Below, piece after piece: positions 53,659 through 64,000 of a stretch of 64,000 bases of DNA. Under the pieces are notes generated by a model. That model was given only the letters and a program-made list of their open reading frames with translations. It had not been told where the DNA came from and ran no database searches. The stretch is from Prostheceraeus crozeri (Eukaryota > Platyhelminthes > Polycladida > Euryleptidae), in contig CAJQUW010007739.1 of the NCBI GenBank assembly GCA_907163375.1, positions 57,016 through 121,015 of the forward strand. The letters run 5' to 3'. The position numbers were made by a program, and so were the translations under genes. Within the stretch, counting starts at the first letter, position 1, and each line of letters opens with the position of its first letter.

Positions 53659-54440
53659 GGCACTTAATATTTGAGCTTTACGATATTGGTGCCATTAATG
53701 CTACATATTCGGCAACACCTTCATTTTAAGGTTTCGTCGATGTACGCACATTTATTGTATGATCAAAAAAATTTGCGCGATAGATTAAAATGTATAGTGC
53801 AAGCCTCTTGATGTTATCTGTCAGGGTTCATGCAGAAGTTTCAATAAAGAATTCCAAAGCTTTTCCTGGATTTCAAGGACTCTGATGTAGAAATTCCAAA
53901 TCCCACAAAAGAGTACACAACTATCTAGTATACCCGAGAAACATGATACTTACTTTTATAAATAAAGACATGAAGTAGCTACATTACTAAAATTTGCAAG
54001 ATTTCTTCCCGGAAAATTCTTGTCTGTATAGAATGATGTTTTTATTAACTACTTGAGCTTTCAGCAGCTTTCAGCTCCCCTTCGTCAGGAGATTTCCGCC
54101 AGTGAATTGTTGCAAATTCTAGTTGTGTAGCTACTTCATGACTTGCTTTATAAAAGTAGATCATGGTTCGCGAGTATACTCCATGGTTGTGTATTCTTCT
54201 TTAATTTTCTTTATCAGAGTCCTTGAAATCCAGGAAAAGTTTTGGAATTTTTTATTGAAACTTCTGCATGAACCCTGACAGATAACATCAAGAGGCTTGC
54301 ACTATACATTTTAATCTACCGAGTAATTTTTTTTGATCATACAATGAATGTGCGTACATTGAGGTAACCTTAGAACGAAGGCGTTGTCGAATATGTAGCA
54401 TTAATGACACCAATATCGTAAAGCTCAAACATTAAGTGCC
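53659..54440. mobile_element. Large foldback element, arms about 350 bp
   Basis: GGCACTTAATATTTGAGC at 53659 returns inverted as GCTCAAACATTAAGTGCC ending at 54440. The arms stay alignable inward: CAAGCCTCTTGATGTTATCT near 53800 against AGATAACATCAAGAGGCTTG near 54280, and TTTCCTGGATTTCAAGGACT near 53865. Substitutions and indels are common, so it is older than the hairpin at 23967. The loop (about 54010-54090) holds an AGCTTTCAGCAGCTTTCAGC short repeat. No coding. Confidence 0.85.
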
Positions 54441-55068
54441 TAAGTGCGGCATTATTTAGTTGTCCAAATTCAGAGCTTCGAATAGTAGCCGAGGTTGCAT
54501 TTCGAAGAAATGCAGCACATGTGTCTCAAATTGACTAGTGTTATTTGCGCATGCGTCGATTTTTAGAAAAGGAAAATTATGTTCGATGAATAAGCGATTA
54601 CTCCCTCCTTCCTGCTACGTTCTGGTAGCCAGAGGTTGGTACTATCGCACTGCGAAAATTGCCTTGCGCCCCCTGCAACTGTGGACGCAGGGGGACGCTA
54701 AACACGGTACTTGACGTTGACATCGGTGACAAGATAATTCCTTGTTTAGCAAGCACTTCCGGATTGTTGATGTCGAACGTGAAGTTCTAATACGCAAAGA
54801 GACAATATTGGCATACTACTTTTATATTATAAAGCCATCGCATCTTTTCGTATCTTTAAATAGAAAAGTGATTTGTTAGAAAGGAAAATTGACGCTTGTG
54901 TCTGGTGGTTCACATTTTCACCAAAATTCTCACTTCATTGATAACAATGTTTCATTGAATTAATGTTTGTCTTCAATTAAAAAAATCATGTACTGATCAA
55001 TTCTCTATTTTTCATCAGAAATAAGGCTCGGTGTTTACTATTTCAACATATGAACGTGTGTTTTACAG
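54441..55068. other. No gene recognised before the exon cluster
   Basis: This may hold upstream exons or introns of the gene at 55069, but no exon was convincing. A pyrimidine-poor tract leads to the acceptor TGTGTTTTACAG ending at 55068. Confidence 0.3.
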
Positions 55069-55614
55069 ATGTGGCGGACAGAGACAGGTGTTCTGGAAAT
55101 GTTCCTCGCCTACTTCAATGAGCGTGAAGAGGTCCATCGTGGTCAGAAGACTTATCGAGAATTCCTGTATGATATTCTTAACCAATATGATGTTCTGCGG
55201 AAGTAAGTGAGTCTATCAATACTTTTTTATCGGGTTCCACAACTTCTGCTTTATTCTTATAGTGAGAAAGTCGAATCTAATGAGGAAATGATAAGGGATG
55301 CGGACAAGAAGTTTGAAACTGAAGGGCCTGGTCCATCTGGTGGCTTGATGAGCTCGGATGGTGAAGTGAAAAATGTGAAGTTAGCACCACAGATTGGAAA
55401 TGGATTCGTCAACACTCAGTCTATTAAACAAGAAGTACCGAATGAAGTTGTAAAATCAGGTACAAATTCCATTGCTTCCATTATTATTGTATCTAGAAAA
55501 CGATGGATCGTCAATGATTGTAATCCTCTTGTAGGCGATCGATCGTTTTTTGTAGCTCGTAAGGTGGCGGTTAAGGCCGGGAATCCCTGGGAACTGCAGG
55601 AACTTGCTAAATAA
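55069..55614 (+). CDS. Three exons of an unidentified host gene
   Basis: Exons 55069-55202, 55263-55459 and 55535-55614 join in frame through introns of 60 and 75 nt with clear GT-AG ends (AA|GTAAGT, TTATAG; TCAG|GTAC, CTTGTAG). The product reads MWRTETGVLEMFLAYFNERE, YREFLYDILNQYDVLR, then an acidic linker (NEEMIRDADKKFETEGPGPS) with two lysine motifs that look like SUMO sites (SIKQEV), and ends VKAGNPWELQELAK. About 136 aa. An acceptor directly before the ATG means this may be an internal exon and the true start further upstream. The 75-nt intron is a multiple of three and free of stops, so it can be retained. Family not recognised. Confidence 0.55.
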
Positions 55615-55825
55615 TGCTCCTCTATTCTCGCAAATATCTGCCGCGATTTGGAGCCAATTTTTGCCTCACATAAGTCATATGTAGATCCGTAGACCATCGT
55701 AACTGCTAATCAAAGGGGGTTTGGAAACGATGATGGCATTTGGAATTTCGTTTTTTTTTTGCTTTTGAATAATTCGTATAATGTTGGTGCCAAGAAAAAG
55801 AACGTTATACAGAGCCATCCGTAAA

Positions 55826-55990
55826 ATCAAGGAAAGGCTCCCCAAAGTTTTGGTCGATAGTATTTTGAAGTTCAAAAATCAAAAATGACGGACCTTCGGC
55901 GTCTAATCCCGGTGAAGGCCCGTTATCTTTGCTTTTTTAACTTGTAAATACTACCGACCAAAGCTTTGGGGAGTTTTCCTTCATTTTCTG
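55826..55990. repeat. Inverted repeat, arms about 60 bp
   Basis: GGAAAGGCTCCCCAAAGTTTTGG at about 55839 (beginning GGAAAGGCTCCCCAAAG) returns inverted as CCAAAGCTTTGGGGAGTTTTCC at about 55957. GATAGTATTT pairs with AAATACTACC. The loop is about 45 nt. Likely the end of a small MITE near the host gene's 3' end. Confidence 0.65.
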
Positions 55991-55994
55991 ACTT

Positions 55995-57460
55995 GTTTGA
56001 GAAATTATCTCCCAAATGACTGGTCAATTAGGGATGCACAGAGCGGTTAATAAGAAAATGGATCACTGTCCTATTTTTTTAGATTGATGTATTTTTAACT
56101 TACAGTATAATAGGCAAGCGGCATCAGTGAGAAGCAATGTTTAAGCATGTGATTGTTAACGATTCATAATAATTCCTTATGTTTAATAACTCAATGTAAG
56201 TGCTATGTAGATATTGTGAAATAAATTGACGAAAAGTGTAAATAACAAAATGAATTAATGACATAGTCCTTAATCTAATATTTTGTTATCCTATCTGGGG
56301 TCTGACTTATTCAAAGATAGAAAGGACGAAAAACCGCTGTCCTGATGGTTATTACATCACTGATTTGCCTCGGAATTAATTGTCTCAAATCATCGATAAT
56401 ATGCTGATCAATCTTTCGTAGACGATTCAAATTTGCTTGCTAGATTTACCAAAATTCTCAATCGGTCGTCACTATCTTTCATGCCTCCGGATGCCTTCGC
56501 CACCAGAGCGAAATCCAAGGTTTTCAAAATACCCCAACGCTATACTCGTATTGTCTATTCCTAAGATGAAGATCCTATCAAGTTTAACCATCCTGTATAT
56601 GTCAAGATGCATCATCGTCGCATCATGGCTCTTAATCATGATGTATTATGGTTAAATTGGAAACGTGAAGTAGAGCAACAGTCTAGTGAGGACTATCATA
56701 CAAAAGTGATGACAGTGAGTGATATAATATCATACAAAGAAGATAATAGTATTGGTGAACGGATCGATAAATACTTCCCATTTTCCACTTTCACGAAATA
56801 TCATCAGCCTATTGTCGTCTAGAACAATCCAACTAAATGTTGCATTTCCGTTTCGCTCGGGACATAGCATGTGGTCCAGCTTAAAGAGATCCGAAAGATT
56901 CAGCAATTCTATTTACACAGCCCATTCCTTCGACTGATATCTCAAAAGAATCTAAGGGCTCTCAGTTGTTGGTGATTATCGGCAAGTTAAGAAAAGTTGC
57001 CTTCCGTTGGCCGCGGCCCTTCAAAATTGAGATCGTCCTGACGCTGTTCGAAATGTTGTGAATGCATGGTATAATAATTCGGCTATTTTGCTATTTTGTG
57101 TGGTTATCTTGACTGTCACATATTCTGTATTTCGATAACACATGCGAGATCATGGAGTATCAGAGTGCATCATAGAGTGATCAGATCTTGTGTCATCCAG
57201 ACCGGCATGCCTGCTACTGCTTGAGAAAGCGAAAAATTGAGCGCCTCCGATTTCCTATCCTGTAAAGATGTTCGATGAAGTGTGTTCAATGTGTGACAAA
57301 ATTGTGAACAAAAATGACGATGCGAGCAAGTAAATGATCTTTATCATCCTAAAAGGATGAACAGGCGTTGGCAAAATGCTGAATTCATTGAATGCAGTAA
57401 TTGTTATATTCAAAACATTTGAATTTAAATTTGATCAAAATTTTTTTGTAAACTGAAGAT
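55995..57460. other. Gene-free, decayed stretch
   Basis: Frames at 56437-56937 (three overlapping short frames) look like decayed coding sequence but show no motif I can name. No terminal repeats were found. Confidence 0.3.
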
Positions 57461-57464
57461 GAGC

Positions 57465-57600
57465 GTCGGTTCGGGTTTTATGATTCTTGAAACCCGACTC
57501 GAACTGAAAACCAAACCGAATCCGAGATCGGGTTGGGTTCAGAAAATTTACCCGATCCGATCAGATTAGATCCGAAAATGATATTAAGATGATACTCGTT
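57465..57600. repeat. GGTTCGGGTT/CCCGA-type short repeat block
   Basis: Multiple GGTTCGGGTT, AACCCGACTCGAA, GATCGGGTTGGGTTC and CCCGATCCGATC words occur on both strands within about 130 bp. Such self-complementary subterminal repeats are typical of hAT-like MITEs. The outer ends were not defined. Confidence 0.5.
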
Positions 57601-57774
57601 TGACCTGAAAGTGATTGTTTTGCGGGAATGCAGGCATTTTCAACTGCATTATTGCCTCATTCTAGGTTCAAATCGATGTAGACCTATATAAATAAGCAAC
57701 GTAGGCAGTCTTCAGGAAGGGTCATCAGCCACATTTAATGGGTAAACAATGCACCGACTTATTCGCAGACGTGT

Positions 57775-58250
57775 GTCAATTGCTGATAAAATTTAATTGA
57801 TTGCAATTACAAATTACTTATAAATGCAATTGATTACAATTACAAATTACTCTGTTTTTCTTCAATTGCTTTACAATTGCTTAAGATAACTGCCGGTTCT
57901 TAATTCAGGTTTTGACAATAAGTTTCGTCTTAACTTTCTGTAAAAAAAGTTGTTGCTATGCGTGACACGCATTTTACACATCTAAGTTTACTATCACAAT
58001 GTCGCTTTATTAGCAGTTACTGTAGCGCATTATCGACGAGGAAAACAAAGTACTATATATTGCATGCTAAATAAACAGTGCTGACTGCAAAGTAATTGCA
58101 TCTACTTTTCAATTACATGGGTACAACTTCAATTGATTACAATTGCAAATTACTCATCAGGGAATGTAATTGAGTACAATTACTAATTACAGTAGTTCTA
58201 ATTTTAATTACGCAATTGTAATTGCAATTAGCACAACTGCTAATTCGATG
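57775..58250. repeat. AATTGCAATTAC-type repeat element
   Basis: The word TTACAATT (and its complement AATTGTAA) recurs on both strands in two blocks, 57780-57860 and 58095-58245, around a ~230-bp interior. The two blocks look like subterminal ends of one non-autonomous transposon. No target duplication could be fixed because of low complexity. Confidence 0.6.
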
Positions 58251-58800
58251 CAATATAAATGATGACAAAACCGTAAAGATTTAGAAAAATTTCAAGAAAA
58301 TATTCAATGAAATTACTATGAAATAATTAACACGCATGCCATATTTAGGATTGTAGGCGTTTGATAATATATTTTTTGTTGTAGGCCAATTGACTAAGTG
58401 CATACAATGGATAGATATGTTTATGGTTTATCACTACAGTGAAATATCATTTTAATTTCATTTCGATATTAAATTAGGTTAGCATGACACATTTTATGAG
58501 ATTAGAGATTTACATCATAGGAGAGTGAACAAGTACGAAATCATATTGTATGATGTATAGGGTGTCCAGTTTACGACGCTCGGATTTGATATGATGGTAC
58601 AACTCGCTATAATGTATGGATTCCTTCAATTCGACAACAGACATGTCTGTCAAGATCTGCAATTTCTTTTTTTGTGACTTTTCTACCAAGAATTTGATGC
58701 AAAGCATGTCGTTTCATGAGTTTTACTCACTCTGGTTTCATATAGCAAGAGACACGACTGCGTCAGCTGTCGTTGGGTAGATTGAGCCAAGGTTGACGAG

Positions 58801-59661
58801 ATGAATTCCTACACGAAAGATCAACGAAGTTTGATGGTGAAAACGTTTTACAAATGCGGGGGATATACCCTCCAGGGAATATTATGCAGAAGAAACGTCC
58901 CGAATCAGACAACAACTCGGCGACTGATCAAGAAGTCTGAGGAATCCGGATCAGTCATGGATATCAAATCTCCGTTCACGTCGTCGCTCACAACAATTGG
59001 GGATGTCAAGAAGCACATTGCATACACTTCTGAAGAAAAATTTGCATTTGCACCCTTTTAAAGTTCAAGTCGCACAAAAACTGGAAGTGGGAAATCACTC
59101 CACCCGTGAACAGTTTACCAATCAGGTCCTTCAAAATCAAGAATTGGATCCAATGTTAGCAAGGAAAATTTTATTCACTGATGGAGCTCGTTTTCACATC
59201 GATCGGTTCGTTAGCAAGCAATATTACTGTACTTGGGATGCAAGTAATCCCCAAATGATTAAAGAAAAGTCACTACGTACACTCATGAAGATGCACTGTC
59301 TGGTGTGGCATTTAGGCTGGTGATGTGATCGGATCGCATTTTTTTGAGGATGGTGATGGAAATGCTCACTGTAATGCTGAATATGCTGTAATGCTCAATG
59401 TATGCTATGAATATCGGAGCACGATAACTCATTTCCTTCGGCCAGAATTTGGATGCTTTAGATGTTGATGATCTCGAGTTTCAACAAAATGGAGAAACTT
59501 GTTACAGAGCTCGTGAGACAACTCAGTTGCTTCAACAGAAATTTCCAGGACGCCTGATCTCAAACAATAGAGATCTTTATTGGCCACCACGATCATGCGA
59601 TTTATTCCCATGTGAAATAAATTTCGACTTTTGCCAAAAAGTGTTTGATAACTTTTTGTAA
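58801..59661 (+). pseudogene. mariner-like transposase, decayed
   Basis: The start MNSYTKDQRSLMVKTFYKCG is followed by RRNVPNQTTTRRLIKKSEES (HTH region), MGMSRSTLHTLLKKNLHLHP, FKVQVAQKLEV, ARKILFTDGARFHIDRFVSK (first catalytic Asp) and LEFQQNGETCYRARETTQLL, then WPPRSCDLFPCEI. This is the order of the insect/invertebrate mariner-type family with 'MSRsTlhriLhkdLhlhPYKvQ'. At least two frame changes, a deletion near 59340, and loss of the second Asp (QNGE for QDGA). Same family as the fragment at 47838. Confidence 0.78.
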
Positions 59662-59664
59662 ATA

Positions 59665-60030
59665 GTTCGACTTTGTCAGGAATATCACATGAGCATTTAA
59701 AGGATATTGCTTTTCTTAGCTAATAAGACGAAGTTTTGGATCAAACTGAGAATTTTTAGGACTCATTACTGTTCAACACTTGGATTTATCACTCTTACAT
59801 CTTAAGCTCTTTTAACGAAGTATTATTATGGAGGATCTTTGTGTAGATGTTTTTGCAAATTAGTTATAGGAAATGAAATTGCAGATCTTCGTAGTTGCTC
59901 AAAAGAAAAAAATTAAGATGATAGGATAGGAAGTGCTTTTTTCAAATCAATAAAAATCAATGAATTTCATAAGGTCTACATAGAATTATGGAAATAGATT
60001 AAAAGATTCATTGAACGAACAACAAATTTC
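59665..60030. other. No gene recognised
   Basis: AT-rich spacer between a mariner remnant and a LINE remnant. Confidence 0.3.
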
Positions 60031-60038
60031 TGAAATGA

Positions 60039-61330
60039 TCATAGATTAGAACTTCGATTATGTAGTTCTGTACAAAATGGTATGAACGATGACTGACGGC
60101 TTAAAGTGCGAGAATAGAGCACAACCAGCTTTTGGCGATGTCGAGATCTGGTAAATGTAGGAGGGACTAAATGAAACAAGAGATTATTCGATTTCTGAAT
60201 ACCATGAAAGGTCTTTAAGGCAGTGACATTTCTTCTGATGTAAATTGGTGTAAATTTCTCACAGTTACGATCCATTCCACAGATAATGCGGTGGGACCGG
60301 CGACGAACTTCTTCCATTTTTTCCGAGCACTTTTTGTTGATACCGACTAATAAAGGTGAACTGAGTTGAAAAAACTGTGGCATTATAAATCATGACAGGC
60401 TCAGGTTTTGTCAAATAATTTTTCAAACGCTTGATTACATGAAGTCGCTGACGAGCTTTTTTACACAAATAATTCACAAAAGTGTCCCATGTGAGATCTA
60501 CGTTGTAAAAAACACCTAGAACATTTAAGTGATCGACAAAATCAACATTCAAAGGAGAAAACATCACTGTCTTTCGTTTGATGAATAAACATTTTGTTTT
60601 TTCACTATTCAAAGATAGTCCATGAGTCTTACACCAATTATTTACATTATCAATTTCATGTTTGACAAAACTCTCAACATTCTCCGACAAAATTGGTAAC
60701 ACTATCACAACATCGTCTGCATATTTAAAAATTAGGTTGTAGAAATGAAAAGGGACAAGTGAGTTCATGTGAATGCCGAACAGAAAAGGTGAAAGTTTGC
60801 CTCCTTGAGGCACACCAGATGTAACTGGTACGGTGAAACTTACACAATTCATAAGTTTGACACGTTGTGTTCTATGCTGCAAGAAGCTACAGCACCAGTG
60901 AATGAAGTTTGATGGTAAATCAACTTCAATGAGGGATTTTATCAGGTCCAAGTAATTGAGTTTGTCAAATGCTTTCGCCATGTCAAACGATATCACAACA
61001 ACACCAATGTTATCAAGATTGTCCATCGTAGATGTAATATAATCATGTATCTTTATATTGGCATGAACAGTGGAGTAACCAGGACGAAACCCAAACTGAT
61101 TGTCGCCGTATGCATGAATCATCAGAGGTTTTAAAGAGTCCATCACATATTCCTCAAGAACCTTTGAGAACACGGGAAGAACTGAAATGGGTCTAATGTC
61201 GTTTACAGATGGATTTTTAACCTTCGGCAGCGGTGTTACCTTGGCTAACTTCCATTGGATCGGAAAGGTGGACTCTCTATGGACAGCGCAATAATATGAG
61301 TGAGGGGCCTAGACAGCTTTTTGTAACCAA
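60039..61330 (-). pseudogene. LINE reverse transcriptase remnant (minus), 5'-truncated
   Basis: The minus frame from about 61290 reads LAKVTPLPKVKNPSVNDIRP, then ISVLPVFSKVLEEYVMDSLK, DNQFGFRPGYSTVHANIKIH, VVISFDMAKAFDKLNYLDLI (first catalytic Asp), VPVTSGVPQGGKLSPFLFGI and LIFKYADDVVIVLPI (catalytic DD). The C-terminal part shows HLNVLGVFYNVDLTWDTFV and KARQRLHVIKRLKNYL. A frame change near 60300 leads to the tail (RRRSHRIICGMDRN). The endonuclease is missing, as in typical 5'-truncated insertions. A CR1/Rex-like clade is possible, not certain. Confidence 0.82.
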
Positions 61331-61640
61331 TTAATGAGTGTCGGAACTTGAAAAGACATGAATTATTAAACCAAGTAGCTATTCAAGCACCTCTTTTAAG
61401 TTTTACCAGGGTTCGCTGTTTCTTCCAATTGGTGGGGTTTTCCATGGAAAAACCGGTTTCTCTATCTTGGAAGAAACTACTTCTTGGTTTAAATTTTGGA
61501 AGAAATCCAGAAAAGTTATAGGAGCTAGCATGAAGGTGTTTTGCTTCATTATAATTGCACTAATAATCAAATTTCATTTAATAGAACATTATTTTATATG
61601 TTCATCTATGAATGGCCTATGAGATGCATGAATCTATGAT
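61331..61640. other. Spacer with a small hairpin at about 61435
   Basis: GGGGTTTTCCATGGAAAAACC at about 61428-61450 folds back, and TTTCTTCCAA/TTGGAAGAAA flank it as an outer pair. Possibly the stub of a small MITE. Confidence 0.4.
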
Positions 61641-61649
61641 GAATCTATG

Positions 61650-63666
61650 AGACAACAGAAAGCTTCAGGCGCCTCACGTTGAGGAGTATAGAGGATGCAG
61701 TTAATTGGGAAGAGGTGACAAATATCCTAAGGAGTTGTGGGTAAGAGATCTGTAGAGTGACCCGCGGTGGAACCTTTCGTAACTTAGAGTCCTGGTGGTG
61801 GACGTACGAGGTCCAAGGTGCCTTGAAAGCCAAGAAGGTTAGCTTCAAAAATGGAAAACCTCCAACCTTGATGCGGATAGAGAAAGTTACAAACTGGCCA
61901 AGAAGCACGCCAAAAAGACGGTAGCCAAAGCAAAGAGAGAGGCATGGAAAGGAATGTATGAGAAATTGGAGTCGAAAGAGGGAGAATAGCTGATTTTCAA
62001 GATAGCGAAGTCCAGAAGCCAGAAATGCAAAGATAAGATCGAAGGTTTCTTTATGAGAGACTCTGAAGGTACAATTCAAACGACCAGCGATAGTAACAAA
62101 GCGATATGGAGGGATTATTTCTGTGAATTGCTGAATGAAGAAAGACCACATAATGAAATTACCACAGAACTGGCAGTGAATGGTCCGATCGCTGAAATTA
62201 CCCAGGATGAAGTCCAGAAAGAACTGAGCAAAATGAAAGGCAGGCGCAGTTGCGGACCCGACGACATACCCATAGAAGCTATTAAAGTGCTAGAAGAGAA
62301 AGGAGTACACTTGTGCCTGCATCATTTCAACGAGATCATCCAAAGCCATCAACAATTGCCGGCGGTGTGGAGAGAGAGCATTTTAACACTTATCTAAAAA
62401 CAAAGGTGATCATAGAGTTTGTAGCAATTATCGAGGCATCAAACTGCTCTGCCACAGCTTCAAACTCCTAGAGCGAATAATTAATAAGAGGTTGAGAGTG
62501 TGCACAAATGTACGAAACAACCACTTTGGATTCCGACCTGGATATAGCACCACAGATCCCTTGTTTGTAATGCGTACGGTTATGGAGAACCTGAGAGAGG
62601 GAAACGAGCCTTTCAGGGCAGTTTTCGTGGATTTAGAAAAAGCGTACGACTCTGTTCCTCGAGCATTGTTGTTCAACTGTTTGAGAAGGAAAGGAGTGCC
62701 GGAGGTGTATGTAACTCTGATTCGGGAAATGTATCGAGAAACCCTAACAATTGTGAAAACCAAGCATGGCTGCACTCCACCTTTTGAGGTCACTGTTGGG
62801 CTGCACAAGGGATCGGCGTTGAGTCCATATCTCTTCCTACTGGTCTTGGATGTGATGACTGGGCATCTGGAGAGCAGTCCCCTAAAAGAAATGCTCTACG
62901 CTGACGATCTGGTGATTTGTGGGGATTCTAAAACAATGGTAGAAAGCAGGCTAGAGTTGTGGCGCAATGCCCTGGAAAGTAATGGTCTCAGAATTAGCAG
63001 AAGTAAGAGTGAATACCTCTCCACCGCTGCGAACGATGAAGAAATCCAAATGGATGGAACCTCGCTCCCATCAGTTAAGAAGTTCAAGTATCTTGGTTCA
63101 CTCTTAGACGTAACATCATCTTGCGAGCAGGACATCAAAACCGCATACAAACAGGATGGAAAAGTTGGAGACAAGTGACAGGAGTTATCTACGACAAAGG
63201 AGTTCCTCTCAAGCTAAAATCAAAGATCTACCAGGCTATGATACGACCGGCAATGACCTATGGAGGAGAGTGTTGGGCACCAAGGAAGAAAGATACGCAA
63301 AGGCTGATGGTGACGGAGATGAAGATGCTCAGGCGATGTCAAGGTTTAACCCTCCGGGACCGAGTTAAGAATGAAGAGATTCGACGCAAGAGGAGGATCC
63401 CATCCATCGATAGATTCATGGAGTACAAGCGGCTTGCATGGTACGGATACGTCAGAAGAAGACTGGACGATCATATAACCCAAACAACACTGCACCAACC
63501 GATATCTGGCAGACGAAGAAGAGGTCGTCCACCCCTATCATGGAAAAGGGTCATAGAAAAAGATCTGGAGAGAAAAGGCATAACCCATAATCTGGCCCTC
63601 AATCGAGTAAAATGGAAGAGGTCGATAAGGCCCACCCTGGAGGAATTTGGGATTGGTGGCCGGTAA
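61650..63666 (+). pseudogene. RTE-like LINE ORF (linker, RT and C-terminus), lightly broken
   Basis: The pre-RT linker (SWWWTYEVQGALKAKK, YKLAKKHAKKTVAKAKREAW, MYEKLESKEGE) is followed by RT: RRSCGPDDIPIEAIKVLEEK, FGFRPGYSTTDPLFVMRTVM, AVFVDLEKAYDSVPR (first Asp), GLHKGSALSPYLFLLVLDVM and LKEMLYADDLVICGD (DD). The C-terminus holds KYLGSLLDVTSSCEQDIKTA, MIRPAMTYGGECWAPRKKD and MLRRCQGLTLRDRVKNEEIR, the tail typical of elements annotated as RTE-like. There are a stop near 61988, a frame change near 62395 and another near 63150. The upstream endonuclease is not found, so it is 5'-truncated. Confidence 0.85.
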
Positions 63667-63669
63667 AGG

Positions 63670-64000
63670 TGAGCATCTATGAATGGCCTCTCGAAAAACG
63701 AGTTTGAGGCTCTGTAACTTTTATAACTTCTATCGCTAAATAGGATTTTCTACAGCATTAATGACCATCAACATCTCATCATAAACGCTCTTCACTGGAT
63801 GCGGGCGGTGCTCATACCGGATCCGGATCTTGACCCGGTGCAATCTCTGCCCCAAAATCATCATACATATACCGCAAATTGTATCTTAATTAGTTGGTTT
63901 GAAATTATGACAATCTCCAGAATAACAGTGAGTATATTGTTTGCAAAATGACATTTAACAACCTATGTGCTTCTTCGAAGTGAGAAATTGACATTAGATG
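63670..64000. other. Right edge, no gene recognised
   Basis: The LINE 3' UTR probably extends a short way past 63666; beyond it nothing is recognised. CCGGATCCGGATC near 63820 is a short palindromic repeat. Confidence 0.3.

Noticed and set aside
56437-56937. Three overlapping short plus-strand frames
   Set aside because: They look like decayed coding sequence but match no family I can name; not enough to call a gene.

Overview
This window is from an invertebrate animal genome, judged by its repeats and gene structure; the species cannot be fixed. Evidence: short GT-AG introns (about 32 to 75 nt) in the spliced genes, a C-type lectin gene, and a dense, nested set of animal mobile elements: a Polinton/Maverick, a THAP-type P element, piggyBac, hAT, Tc1/mariner and several non-LTR (LINE) clades. 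There are no operons, no rRNA and no convincing free-standing tRNA. Most of the 64 kb is mobile or repeat-derived.

Layout. 1-2.3 kb: two minus-strand genes with TATA boxes: one runs off the left edge, the other is a three-exon zinc-motif/coiled-coil gene of unknown role. 2.47-3.56 kb and 20.5-21.65 kb: a ~285-290 bp satellite family flanking a Polinton. 3.56-20.5 kb: a broken Polinton with pPolB, two proteins of the 'GEWEVGV' family plus a third fragment, capsid, adenain-like protease, integrase with chromodomain, packaging ATPase, basic core-like and hydrophobic small proteins, two RING proteins and a possible nuclease-fold protein. Its most surprising gene is a two-repeat TATA-binding-protein (TBP) homologue at 12.15-12.76 kb, beside a tandem pair of possible PC4-like proteins on the same strand. 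21.66-22.49 kb: 5'-truncated piggyBac transposase. 22.5-26.2 kb: near full-length CR1/L2-like LINE (minus), interrupted by a 212-bp hairpin element. 26,359-30,847: P element with perfect 32-bp terminal inverted repeats and an 8-bp target duplication.

31-36.4 kb: nested foldback and hAT-like non-autonomous elements. 36.6-41.7 kb: decayed LINE split by a hAT. 41.7-42.7 kb: another LINE remnant. 42.8-48.9 kb: hAT-like ends enclosing a minisatellite, a second hAT with an 11-bp flanking repeat, and a mariner fragment. 49.0-50.4 kb: Tc1 element (DD34E). 51.2-51.9 kb: host gene for a secreted C-type lectin with a PAN/apple-like tail. 53.7-54.4 kb: large foldback. 55.07-55.61 kb: three exons of an unidentified host gene. 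55.8-59.7 kb: AT-rich non-autonomous repeats and a mariner remnant. 60.0-61.3 kb (minus) and 61.65-63.67 kb (plus): two LINE remnants, the second RTE-like.

How the genes work together: the Polinton has the parts to copy its DNA (pPolB), insert it (integrase), and build, process and fill a capsid (MCP, protease, ATPase). The TBP-like and PC4-like genes suggest it may also have carried its own promoter-recognition proteins, which fits the TATA box seen before its outermost gene. This copy is broken in several genes and is treated as a fossil. Elsewhere the order of nesting (hAT in LINE, hairpin in LINE, P element at the 5' end of a LINE) gives a relative history of invasions.
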